Origin: Paenibacillus typhae
GTDB lineage: Bacteria; Bacillota; Bacilli; Paenibacillales; Paenibacillaceae
DNA length: 64,000 nucleotides
Direction: 5' to 3'
Assembly: GCF_900099765.1 (NCBI RefSeq)
Contig: NZ_FNDX01000016.1
Coordinates: 46,736 to 110,735 of the forward strand
The translations under genes and the position numbers were made by a program. Numbering within the stretch: position 1 is the first letter of the stretch; every line of letters starts with the position of its first letter. The notes under the pieces were generated by a model, which was given only the letters and a program-made list of their open reading frames with translations, did no database searches and had not been told where the DNA came from. Below are positions 1 through 8,347 of this stretch, piece after piece.

Positions 1-2
1 GC

Positions 3-281
3 GAAGATGAGGCCAAGGCGATCATTGATAACAAGGTGATTCCTTTGTGCATCAAGACAGTGGAAGATGAATTTGCGCCGGAGAAGGTACATGCAGGATT
101 GGCCTGGAATGAAGACCACGGACCGGTGTTCGAGGCAGGCTTCCCGTCTATAACAGACGGCAACAATGTCTGTGCAGTTCCGCTCCAGCTGCTCTTCACA
201 CACTTCCAGCTGAACCGCGATCCATCCGAGCTGGTGCTTTCCGGGATGTACAACATCCGGAAGCAGCATGGACTGGAATAG
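3..281 (+). CDS. C-terminal end of an unrecognised protein (5' truncated by window edge)
   Basis: The frame is open from base 3 and ends with TAG at 279-281, giving 92 residues of a C-terminus. It contains an acidic, aromatic stretch (LAWNEDHGPVFEAG) and ends KQHGLE. An internal ATG at 36 has no convincing ribosome site, so this is the tail of a gene that starts outside the window. I do not recognise the family. It converges on the SLH protein at 790-6540, with a repeat element and a hairpin between them. Confidence 0.6.
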   Translation, partial: EDEAKAIIDNKVIPLCIKTVEDEFAPEKVHAGLAWNEDHGPVFEAGFPSITDGNNVCAVPLQLLFTHFQLNRDPSELVLSGMYNIRKQHGLE

Positions 282-657
282 GACGGGCTGGTTACCTGCT
301 GAAGTGCTGAAGGTACACGGACATCACTATTTTATAACCTAACGGACCGTATTGAGGTTATTTGCCGGAATAGGCTCATTTATCGGAACTAACGGACCGC
401 AGGGACCTTATTGCTGTCCGGGTTGTCCCATTTGCGGGAATAGCCCGCAAATAGGAGCGCTGGTGTCCGTTAGCCGGGCAAAAATGGTATTATCGCAGGA
501 ATAAGGTCTGCTCTGTCCGTTAGGTCCCGGTGGCAGACACCGTTTGGAAGATGGCTTAGGCCTATACTCCGGCCGGGTCTGCTGATTGCGCAAGAACTCA
601 AACCCATAGTGTCGGGTGCTTCACCTGATAGTGTCTGTTACTCTTCTTGACAGACAT
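282..657. other. Non-coding stretch holding palindromic repeat copy A
   Basis: No credible gene. The stretch between the two convergent genes is mostly the four-unit repeat element at 340-524. The flanks (282-339 and 525-657) show nothing else I can name. Confidence 0.7.
340..524. repeat. ~185-bp palindromic intergenic element, copy A
   Basis: Two direct units begin TAACGGACC at 340 and 390. Two inverted units, GTCCGTTAG, lie at 465-473 and 516-524. Start-to-start spacings are 50, 75 and 51. Each direct unit continues about five bases later with a G-rich/TTATT motif (GACCTTATT in the second), and the inverted units carry the complement upstream (AATAAGGT before the last). The same arrangement recurs at 11179-11363 and 37340-37523. 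Confidence 0.85.
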
Positions 658-693
658 GCACAAAGAGACGGCATAAGTGCCGTCTCTTTGTGC
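658..693. terminator. Perfect 16-bp hairpin, probable transcription terminator
   Basis: A perfect 16-bp inverted repeat (658-673 with 678-693) around the loop TAAG. It lies between the convergent gene end at 281 and the SLH gene end at 790. The T-tract is poor on both strands, so termination is inferred from position and stem strength. Confidence 0.55.
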
Positions 694-789
694 TTTATGG
701 AGAGTCTATTGTGGTACCTCATAGTCAGCGTCCTCAAGCTGGTAGTGCGAATATCGCTGCTTGTTACCAATGCATCTGCTTCATTGCAG

Positions 790-3700
790 CTATTGCCGCA
801 TTAGAATCCGGTAGATCAAGACGGCTGCTTCAGCACGGGAGGACAGGGCCGCGGGATGAAGCAGGCCGCCAGCATCTCCCTTAACGAAGCCAGCCTCAGC
901 CAGCCAGGCAATGTCAGCGGCAGCGTAGGAGGCAATACCAGCCTGGTCGGCGAAATTCGCCGACGCGCCGGCTGCTTCTGCGGAGTCCCCCTGCAGGATA
1001 CCCGCGGCCTTGAGTGCTCTGGCCGTCATCACAAACATATCCTGACGGGAGACCGGCTCTTGCGGCTGAAAGCTTCCGTCCTGCTGGCCGTTGATCAGAC
1101 CGTGCTGCCTGGCTGTCAACAAATCACCGTAGAAGTAATCTTCCGGCTTAACATCTGCGAAGCCTGCGCCGGTGCCGCCGGCGGTTCCGGACAGATTCAG
1201 CAGCCGCACCAGCATGGAGGCAAAGTCTGCCCGTGTGATGGACTGTCCCGGCAGGAAGCGGTCTCCAGGTACACCTTGGATAATTCCGCGCGAGGCCAGA
1301 ACTTCGATAGCATTCTTGGCCCAGTGCCGGCTGGAGACATCGCCGAAGGCCGGATGGTTATGGACAGCAGCATATTGACCGGCAGGTTGTTCAGCTGTGA
1401 AGACGGCCTGTTTCCCCGCCGCATCAAATCTGCTGTTCACAACAGGCGTAATGACATCGCTGCCGCTGACCTGCCAGACAACGATAAACGGGTGTTCGGA
1501 AGCAGGCAGGGCAGTCTGGTAAGGCATGCGGATCTCGACTGCAGAGCTCAGGCTGTCAGCCCCTGCTGCCTTGCCGTCCACTAGAAGCTCATAGGCTATA
1601 AGCGGAGAGCTTCCCGGCCGTCCTTTAAGGGCACCGGAAGGTTCGGCAATGCTTATCTTCAGCATAACCGTACTGGCACCCGTGAGCGCCGCTGACCGGA
1701 ATAAGGTATCCGGGAGCACAAAGCCCGCGATGGCGGTATCTACCTCCAGCTGGAGCCTCGGGTTCCCGGTTGTAAACAAGGAAGCAGGGAGTGTAATTTC
1801 ATAGGCACTGAAGCCGTCTGCCTCGTTTTCCTTCACCCGGAGCTGAAGCAGCCGGGTGCCGTCCGCCTGGCTCTTAGCCTGGGCCAGCGCATTCTGGAGC
1901 GTGGTATCAGTCAGTGCCGCCCGGGCCGTGCCTTGTGCAGCCGTAACCGGGAGGGTAACGCTGACGCTTCCATCCGTCTGTACCGCCGTTACAGCCAGAT
2001 CATCAGCTCCAGTGCCGCCCGGAATCGCCGTCACTGCGGTGGCCGTCGGCTGCGGTGTTGCACTTGGGCTTGGGGTTGCCCCTGGCGTTGGAGTTGCTGC
2101 AGGCTCTTCCCCCCCAGGTTCATTCCCGCTAAACGGAATGAATCTCAGGAAATCGCCCCAGATCACGTTCCCCGCGGCATCTCTTGCATAGGAGCTGACC
2201 GGGGTCAGGCTGGCGAAGTTGTCATCGCTAAGCTGTTTGCCGGACTTGTTCGCCGATACGGTTCCGTCATACATAAAGTTATTGTCTGCTGCCAGTCCCG
2301 GCGGATACTGGTCCTTGGCAATGCTCGCCGACCGGTAGGACAGGAAGCCGTCAATGGTGAAATTCGGCGTGATGTGATCATAAGTGGTGAAGCTGAGATT
2401 GCCGCGTGCATTATTGAAGCCGATGTTGTTCTCGGCAATGACGCCGGGATTGCTGTTGCTGGTATAGCCGTACGCTCCATTGCCGAAGGCGATGGAATTA
2501 CGGATGATATGATGGACCGAAATGCCTTCCCCGCCGAGCTTGAAGCCGTTTTTGTCACCTGCACCCACGGTTCCGTCTGTCAGGCGGCCGTTGTTGAAGG
2601 CGGCGCTGTTCTCGATCAGCACAGCACCGATGGCTCCAGTTCCCGCCTTAGTGTACAAATCCCACCCGTCGTCAATATTGTTGTACGACAGGCAGCCTCT
2701 GAACACATTGCCGACACCGGAGGTCAGCTTGGCCGCGAAGCCGTCGGCATTATTGTCGGAAGGATCACGGTTATCGAACGAGGAACTGTTCAGAATCAGA
2801 TTGTATGACGGCCAGTCGGCGATTACCGCAGCCGTACCATCCGTCCGGCTGATCTGCAGGCCGGTGTCGCCGTTGCCATAGAGACGGCTGTTTTCAACGA
2901 TGTTATGATTGCCGCCTACCGTGAAGCCTTTGGTATTGCCGGCCGTACGCGTGAAATCCAGTCCCTTGATGTGCCAGTAGCTGCCGCTCAGCAGGACGCC
3001 CTCTGTTTTTTTGTCAAAATCAAAGACCGGTCTGGCACCGGGAGCAGCCTCAAGCACCTTCATGGCGTCTGCCGTCCCGTCATTGTACTTCTTGATCTCA
3101 AGCTTGCTGCTGCGCACGTACCGGCCGTCCAGAACGATAATATGCTGTCCCGGCTGTACGAAATCAATTGCGGTATCCACATCGAGCGGATGCTCCTTCG
3201 TACCGTCCCCGGTGCTGGTTCCGGCAGGAGAGACGTAAATATCGCTATTGTCAGCATAGCTTTTCATAGTAACGGTGAAGTTGCGGACGATTTTATCATA
3301 GGAGGTCAGGTACTGGGTATCGTCCGGCAAAAAGCTGATGCTGAAATTCGTTTCCTGTGCCGCAAGTGCAGCCGGAAGTGCAAGCCGTTTGCCGGCTTCG
3401 GCTCTGACATCCTGGGCAATTATAGCAGAGCCCTGCTTCAGTGTTACCGCTCCGCTTACATTCGGCCGCAGAATCAGCTGATATTCAGACTCGGAGGTTC
3501 TGCCCAGAGACAGGATGTCGAAGGCTGGCGCGACCGGATTTAGCGGCGGATTTACCTTAGGGGCATCCGTAGCCGCCGAGGTTACGGTCAGCTGAATGCT
3601 GCTGACATCGATGGTAGCCAGCCGGGCTGCGTAGAAGCCGACATACATTTTGCCGTCCTGCACGTTCAGAATGTCCGGTGTAAAGAACACCGCTTCCTTG

Positions 3701-6540
3701 CCGTCGTTAAGCTGGCCGGTGAAGCCGCTGTTCGTTTTGGACAACGTCAGCCGGTAAGGAGCTGCAGGGAACGTATTGCCTGGAGCAGGCTGTTCATTCT
3801 TTAGCATAAACGTCTGGATTCCCTTGCTGCCGGCCCCGTCAGAGGACTCCACTCCGGTACGTACAAACAGCTGGGTTCCGTTGCTGCTCTTGGTGCCGCC
3901 GCTGTAGCCGCCGATTGCCGCAATGTTGGAAGCAAATACGCTGGAATTACCTGCTGTCCCAATGGCATCACGGGCCATGATACCGAAGGATTCCTGCCCG
4001 TCATGCGGGGTCTTGGCATAGGCTGACACCTGAATGTCAGCAGACAGCACGAAGTTATCCTGAGCCGCATCAAGCACGGTGTAATAGAACGTTATGCCGT
4101 CATGATCCTCAGTAACCTTGCCCCCGCCTTCCAGGGCGATCAGACGGACTGAGCCATCCTCGCGGACAAGCGTCTGATTATTGGCTGCGGAGGTAGACTG
4201 GCCGAATTGGATGCTGTTCCATACCGGCTGAGAAGCTTCTCTTACCGTTACAGAATAGGTAATGGGATCGATAGAGTGATCAGCAGGAATAATCCCGATA
4301 GCATACACTCCGGCTGCCTTGCTGTTAAATTTATTTGTGTCAAGCACATAGCTGCTTAGCACTTCCCGGTCCCCGTTGTCGTACACCTTGGAAACAGTCA
4401 ATCCTTCACTGTCAAAGCTGTCGTTCAGCAGGAAGGTTGTTTTTGGATAGGCGGTGACTTCAATGCCGGTCAGCTGCTTTATTTTAACCTGAACAGGGAA
4501 CTTTGCTGTAACTCCCTTGTGGCTCACTACAATTTCTTTGGTGCCGGGAGCCGATGTATCAAGCGGAGAGACTGTGTATTCTTCCTTCATCAGCCGCTGT
4601 GACGTCCCGTCGCTATAATGCGCGTAGAGCACAAGGCCCTCCAGCTTAAGGGAATCCCCGATGTAGTAAACGGTCTGCTCGGGAAGATTGCGGATCTCCA
4701 GTTTGCTGAGCACAGCATCCTCAACCTTAATCTCAAAGGCAGTGGTTGCCTCCGGTGTTTCCACTGAGGTGACAGTCACCTCATAAACGCCCGGTTCGGT
4801 GAGCAGGTAAGGCGCCTGCTCCGTTACATTCTGGCCTTTGATGGAGAGCGAGTAGAGACTGGCGTCCAGCTCTGCCGCCGAGGTGCTGCCGTTATAGCCT
4901 GCCAGCACGACAAGCCCCTGCGGATCGAAGGCATCTCCCGGATAATAGACCGTTTTGGCCGGATAGTATTTGACCGTAAGCTCAGACACGGACAGCGGAA
5001 GAATCTGCAGGGTAATTGCCGCAGACGCGCCGTTATAGTGAATAGTTACCGTGTTTGCCCCGGCTTTGCTGCTGTCAAAGCCTGTAACGATATAGTCTGA
5101 CGGTGACAGAATGGCCTCACTATTATCGGAGTACAGTGCTTTTACGGACAGGCCTGTCAGGTCCAGTTCCTCCCGGATGAAATAGGAGGTCTTCGGCATC
5201 GCGCTGGTATCTGCCGTCAAGGCGGTGACGGTTTTGGTCTCAAGCCTGATTTCTATATCGCTGAAGGCGATAACGGCATCCCTGGCAGCGTATACCCCAG
5301 CAAACAGCGTGTCGCTGAAGGCTCCGTCCAGCGTTACGGTTTCAGTCTGGCCGCCGGCGCTAAGCTGCAGGGTGTTGCCGGATTTTTTAATGCTGAGTCC
5401 GTATTCTTCACCGGCTGCCGGAGCAGGAATACCGCTGAACGGACTCAGCTTCACCTGTGCAGCCTGCTTGTAAAAGCCCTTGATCACCTGATCCAGCGCC
5501 CCGACTGCAGCGTAATTGGAGGTTGCTGTAGCAGAATCGCCGTTCATGCCGACGCTGTCCCGCAGCATCAGTCCGAAGGATTTCTGGTTCGGCGTGCTGA
5601 TGCTGCTGTTGCTATTGAACGAAAGGACTCTGGCGGTGGCTGTAAGCTCAAAATTAGCCTGGGCAGGTATTTCTTTGAAATAGAAGGAAAGCCCTTCGTC
5701 GCTGCCGGAGATTTTTCCGCCGTAGGTTTCCAGAGTTACCGAGGTCTCAGTGGCATCCACAGGCACAGGATTCTTCACGGCACTGGTATTCCCGCCAAAA
5801 GCGCTGTAAGTCCACGGGCCGAGCTCGGCCGGCTTCTCCTGAAGCAGCTGTACATTACTGAAAGTAACGGTTGTATTCCTCGCGGTGTAAAGTCCGGCAT
5901 ATTGCACAGCACCGCCAAAGCCTTCGAGTGTTTTGGTGACGCCGTCAAGGGTGAATACATACAGATTTCCGGTTTTCTTGATGCTGAGATCATAGTCCTC
6001 ACCAGCAGCAGGCTTGACGGCTGTATCAAACGAATAACCTGCCTTTTGCAGACTGCCGCCCTGCTTATAAAACGCTTTCATTTCTTGGTCCAGTGCACCG
6101 ACTGCAGTGAAATCCCCCGTGTACGCCCCGGACTGGTTATCCCACACATTGCTGCGCAGCATGATTCCGAACGATACCTGATTATTCGCTGTCCAGGCAT
6201 CGACATGGGCTGTAGCCTTAAGTTCGAAGTCCGCTTCGGGATCCATCTGCTGAAAATAATAAGCGATTCCCTCGGTGCTGCCGGAAATTTTGCCGCGGTC
6301 AGCTGAGCTGCGCAGGGTTACGGTAGAATCCGCATGCTCTGTGATGCCGAAGTTCGCCGCCGTAATTTTGTCCTGTCCGCCCACATCGCCGAACACGGTG
6401 CCCTTCCAGCTGCTGCTGATATTGATCATACCGGCAGCCGGATCGGCATCAGAGCCTTCTGCTGCAGAGACGGGCGGCGGAAGCGAGGATGACAGTAACA
6501 GGATGGATGTGAGTACAGACAGCAAGCGTTTTTTATACAA
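790..6540 (-). CDS. Secreted SLH-anchored polysaccharide lyase family 9 (pectate lyase-like) protein
   Basis: 1916 residues. An N-terminal signal peptide (KKRLLS, hydrophobic core, VSAAEG) is followed by two related beta-sandwich modules at ~40-235 and ~243-437. Four Ig-like modules follow (~440-765; recurring YY.GD.L...GL and Y.DG motifs), then a third sandwich module (~775-985). A PL9-type right-handed beta-helix spans ~1100-1460, with DNNADGFAAKLTSG and NNIDDGWDLYTK, regions that in PL9 enzymes bind calcium and carry the catalytic lysine. A TPTPGATPSPSATPQ linker (~1476-1500) leads to a beta-rich domain and three SLH domains (~1733-1916; TRADFASMLVRLL is typical). SLH domains bind pyruvylated secondary cell-wall polymer, so the enzyme is probably displayed on the cell surface to cleave pectin or another uronate polysaccharide. 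The substrate is inferred from family only. Confidence 0.9.
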   Translation of the reverse strand: MYKKRLLSVLTSILLLSSSLPPPVSAAEGSDADPAAGMINISSSWKGTVFGDVGGQDKITAANFGITEHADSTVTLRSSADRGKISGSTEGIAYYFQQMDPEADFELKATAHVDAWTANNQVSFGIMLRSNVWDNQSGAYTGDFTAVGALDQEMKAFYKQGGSLQKAGYSFDTAVKPAAGEDYDLSIKKTGNLYVFTLDGVTKTLEGFGGAVQYAGLYTARNTTVTFSNVQLLQEKPAELGPWTYSAFGGNTSAVKNPVPVDATETSVTLETYGGKISGSDEGLSFYFKEIPAQANFELTATARVLSFNSNSSISTPNQKSFGLMLRDSVGMNGDSATATSNYAAVGALDQVIKGFYKQAAQVKLSPFSGIPAPAAGEEYGLSIKKSGNTLQLSAGGQTETVTLDGAFSDTLFAGVYAARDAVIAFSDIEIRLETKTVTALTADTSAMPKTSYFIREELDLTGLSVKALYSDNSEAILSPSDYIVTGFDSSKAGANTVTIHYNGASAAITLQILPLSVSELTVKYYPAKTVYYPGDAFDPQGLVVLAGYNGSTSAAELDASLYSLSIKGQNVTEQAPYLLTEPGVYEVTVTSVETPEATTAFEIKVEDAVLSKLEIRNLPEQTVYYIGDSLKLEGLVLYAHYSDGTSQRLMKEEYTVSPLDTSAPGTKEIVVSHKGVTAKFPVQVKIKQLTGIEVTAYPKTTFLLNDSFDSEGLTVSKVYDNGDREVLSSYVLDTNKFNSKAAGVYAIGIIPADHSIDPITYSVTVREASQPVWNSIQFGQSTSAANNQTLVREDGSVRLIALEGGGKVTEDHDGITFYYTVLDAAQDNFVLSADIQVSAYAKTPHDGQESFGIMARDAIGTAGNSSVFASNIAAIGGYSGGTKSSNGTQLFVRTGVESSDGAGSKGIQTFMLKNEQPAPGNTFPAAPYRLTLSKTNSGFTGQLNDGKEAVFFTPDILNVQDGKMYVGFYAARLATIDVSSIQLTVTSAATDAPKVNPPLNPVAPAFDILSLGRTSESEYQLILRPNVSGAVTLKQGSAIIAQDVRAEAGKRLALPAALAAQETNFSISFLPDDTQYLTSYDKIVRNFTVTMKSYADNSDIYVSPAGTSTGDGTKEHPLDVDTAIDFVQPGQHIIVLDGRYVRSSKLEIKKYNDGTADAMKVLEAAPGARPVFDFDKKTEGVLLSGSYWHIKGLDFTRTAGNTKGFTVGGNHNIVENSRLYGNGDTGLQISRTDGTAAVIADWPSYNLILNSSSFDNRDPSDNNADGFAAKLTSGVGNVFRGCLSYNNIDDGWDLYTKAGTGAIGAVLIENSAAFNNGRLTDGTVGAGDKNGFKLGGEGISVHHIIRNSIAFGNGAYGYTSNSNPGVIAENNIGFNNARGNLSFTTYDHITPNFTIDGFLSYRSASIAKDQYPPGLAADNNFMYDGTVSANKSGKQLSDDNFASLTPVSSYARDAAGNVIWGDFLRFIPFSGNEPGGEEPAATPTPGATPSPSATPQPTATAVTAIPGGTGADDLAVTAVQTDGSVSVTLPVTAAQGTARAALTDTTLQNALAQAKSQADGTRLLQLRVKENEADGFSAYEITLPASLFTTGNPRLQLEVDTAIAGFVLPDTLFRSAALTGASTVMLKISIAEPSGALKGRPGSSPLIAYELLVDGKAAGADSLSSAVEIRMPYQTALPASEHPFIVVWQVSGSDVITPVVNSRFDAAGKQAVFTAEQPAGQYAAVHNHPAFGDVSSRHWAKNAIEVLASRGIIQGVPGDRFLPGQSITRADFASMLVRLLNLSGTAGGTGAGFADVKPEDYFYGDLLTARQHGLINGQQDGSFQPQEPVSRQDMFVMTARALKAAGILQGDSAEAAGASANFADQAGIASYAAADIAWLAEAGFVKGDAGGLLHPAALSSRAEAAVLIYRILMRQ

Positions 6541-6619
6541 AACCGGAATCCCCTCCGTATATACCTGTATTCGACCGGCCGGATGGCCTGATCAAGCGAA
6601 ATTATACCTTACACCCGAA

Positions 6620-6630
6620 AAGTGCAGCTA
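6620..6630 (-). repeat. Single copy of the AAGTGCAGCTA repeat unit
   Basis: Reverse-complement copy of the TAGCTGCACTT unit found twice, 51 bp apart, at 63589 and 63640. It lies between the divergent SLH and glycosyltransferase genes. An 11-base match could be chance, although all three copies are intergenic. Confidence 0.35.
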
Positions 6631-6780
6631 CAATCAATAACTCACATCTTACGGTTCAGGGGAGAAATGGCAAAAATGTGAGCTAATGATACTTGGAGTA
6701 ACAGTGCATGCCTTATGCCCGAACGGGCCCTGAACGATGTTCATATGTTGAAGGGATAACAGGGAGGGGAGAGAGAGGCA

Positions 6781-7500
6781 GTGGGAAAAGCGGCGGATAC
6801 GCATGTCAATGCAGTCTCCATTATCGTATGCACCAATCGCCCGGAGTTTTTTGATAATCTGCTTGCCAATTATAGGACTCAGAAGGTAAAGCACAAGGAA
6901 CTGATTATTATCCTTAACAAGGACAGCATGAAGCTGAAGGAGTATCAGAGGAGGGCAGGCTCCGGGCACAATATTTCCGTCTATAAAGTGCCGGAGTCCG
7001 TCTCGCTGGGCCAATGCCTGAACGGTGCCATCACCAAGGCGCGTTATCCGCTGATCGCCAAATTTGACGACGATGACTATTATTCCCCTTATTATCTGAA
7101 AGAGCAGATCAGGGCGCTGAACCGTACCGGAAGCGATATTGTCGGCAAGCATGCTTGTCTTGTCTATCTTGAGGCAAGCCGCCAGCTGATCATCCGGTCG
7201 CCGAAGGAGCAGCGTAAGCCGGTTGTTTTTTTGCAGGGAGGGACGCTGCTGTTCAGGAAACAGGTGACTAAGCAGGTGCTGTTCCCTGACCGCTCGGTTG
7301 GTGAGGATGTTAACTTTCTAAGGCGCTGTAAAAGAAAAGGGTTCCGCACCTTCGCCACCTCCACGTACAACTATGTCTACGTGCGCAGATCGGATAAAGG
7401 CAGCCACACTTGGAAGGCAAAGGACCTTTTTTACCTGAAGGGCAGTGTTCCGGTGGCGGTAACCGGGAATTTCCGGAGCTTTGCCGACCGTGAGCTATAG
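6781..7500 (+). CDS. Family 2 glycosyltransferase (GT-A fold)
   Basis: 239 residues from a GTG start preceded by GGAGGGGAG. The N-terminal Rossmann-like half opens with VSIIVCTNRP. FDDDD at ~95-99 is the metal/nucleotide-sugar binding aspartate cluster of GT2 enzymes. GEDVNF at ~171 is in the position of the catalytic acidic ED motif. There are no membrane segments, so the protein is cytoplasmic. Acceptor and sugar cannot be told from sequence; spore-coat or cell-surface glycosylation is common for short Paenibacillus GT2 proteins. It converges on the methyltransferase gene with a 6-bp overlap. Confidence 0.85.
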   Translation: MGKAADTHVNAVSIIVCTNRPEFFDNLLANYRTQKVKHKELIIILNKDSMKLKEYQRRAGSGHNISVYKVPESVSLGQCLNGAITKARYPLIAKFDDDDYYSPYYLKEQIRALNRTGSDIVGKHACLVYLEASRQLIIRSPKEQRKPVVFLQGGTLLFRKQVTKQVLFPDRSVGEDVNFLRRCKRKGFRTFATSTYNYVYVRRSDKGSHTWKAKDLFYLKGSVPVAVTGNFRSFADREL

Positions 7501-8214
7501 CTGCGGTTTACAGGCCCGGATGAACAAAAACTGCGGTTTGCGTGTAAGCCTGTCGTAAGCAAGCGGTGCCTGCCGCTGGAAGGCTTCCGTGGGCATCGGC
7601 TCAAGCAGCTCCTCGAGAACAAAGCCAGCTTGATATACTGAAGAAATAATCTGGTGCAGCGGGCGGCGGTAAAACTGGACTTTCACCTTGCCGTCAGGCG
7701 TATCCCATTCATCATCCAGCAGCTCGGTCAGGAAATAATTCTCCTTACCGAAATGGGTGAAGTCCATAAACGGATGATGCACAGAGAAGACCAGGACACC
7801 CCCGGGCTTCAGCGCTCTATGGAATTCGCTCATCACGTGGGCCCAGTCCTTGAGGTAATGAAGCGCCAGTGAAGAGAGAATAACGTCCTGCGAAGCATCC
7901 TCCAGAAATTCCAGCGGCTCATTTAAATCAGCTTGAATGAGGCGGGCTCTAGTGCCAACCCGTCTGCGGGTCATTTCAATCATCCGGGCGCTGAAATCAA
8001 CAGCTGTAACCTTCGCGCCCATGCGGAGCAGCAGCTCTGTATACCAGCCTGCGGCACAGCCCGCATCGACAACGGATTTACCTTCGACCTCAGGAAGTAA
8101 CGACAAAGTGGCCGGACGTTCGTAATGGGCATTGTAGGGCTTGTTGTCTATATCGCGAAAATAGTATTCTGCCATCGCTTCATATGAATCATGGGATACA
8201 GATTGCCTGTGCAT
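7495..8214 (-). CDS. Class I SAM-dependent methyltransferase
   Basis: 239 residues. The SAM-binding motif I, VVDAGCAAGWYTELLL, lies at ~44-59. It is followed by an acidic motif II (VTAVDFSARM) and by DVILSSLALHYLKDW, as in the Methyltransf_11/25 group. A C-terminal beta-strand region follows (VKVQFYRRPLHQIISS). Related enzymes methylate small molecules or quinone-type substrates; the substrate here is not deducible. Monocistronic and convergent with the glycosyltransferase. Confidence 0.85.
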   Translation of the reverse strand: MHRQSVSHDSYEAMAEYYFRDIDNKPYNAHYERPATLSLLPEVEGKSVVDAGCAAGWYTELLLRMGAKVTAVDFSARMIEMTRRRVGTRARLIQADLNEPLEFLEDASQDVILSSLALHYLKDWAHVMSEFHRALKPGGVLVFSVHHPFMDFTHFGKENYFLTELLDDEWDTPDGKVKVQFYRRPLHQIISSVYQAGFVLEELLEPMPTEAFQRQAPLAYDRLTRKPQFLFIRACKPQL

Positions 8215-8259
8215 GTCTGTCGCCTTCTTTCAGGGTAAAATGATAGGTCTGACTAGAGT

Positions 8260-8304
8260 GAAAATAAAGAGTCCCGCACTCCGGCTTATTCCGGGGGCGG
8301 GACT
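8260..8304 (-). terminator. Rho-independent terminator of the oligoendopeptidase gene
   Basis: Stem AGTCCCGC (8270-8277) with GCGGGACT (8297-8304), extended by an inner CCGG pair. Read on the minus strand it is followed by CTCTTTATTTT. It lies 44 bp downstream of the peptidase stop. Confidence 0.8.
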
Positions 8305-8347
8305 TTTCTGTTATGCCCGCTGGCGTATAGCAGCCAGTGAAGCTGTC

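Noticed and set aside
408..593. 61-codon frame inside repeat copy A
   Set aside because: It is composed of the palindromic element and has no ribosome site; such frames are a by-product of the repeat.
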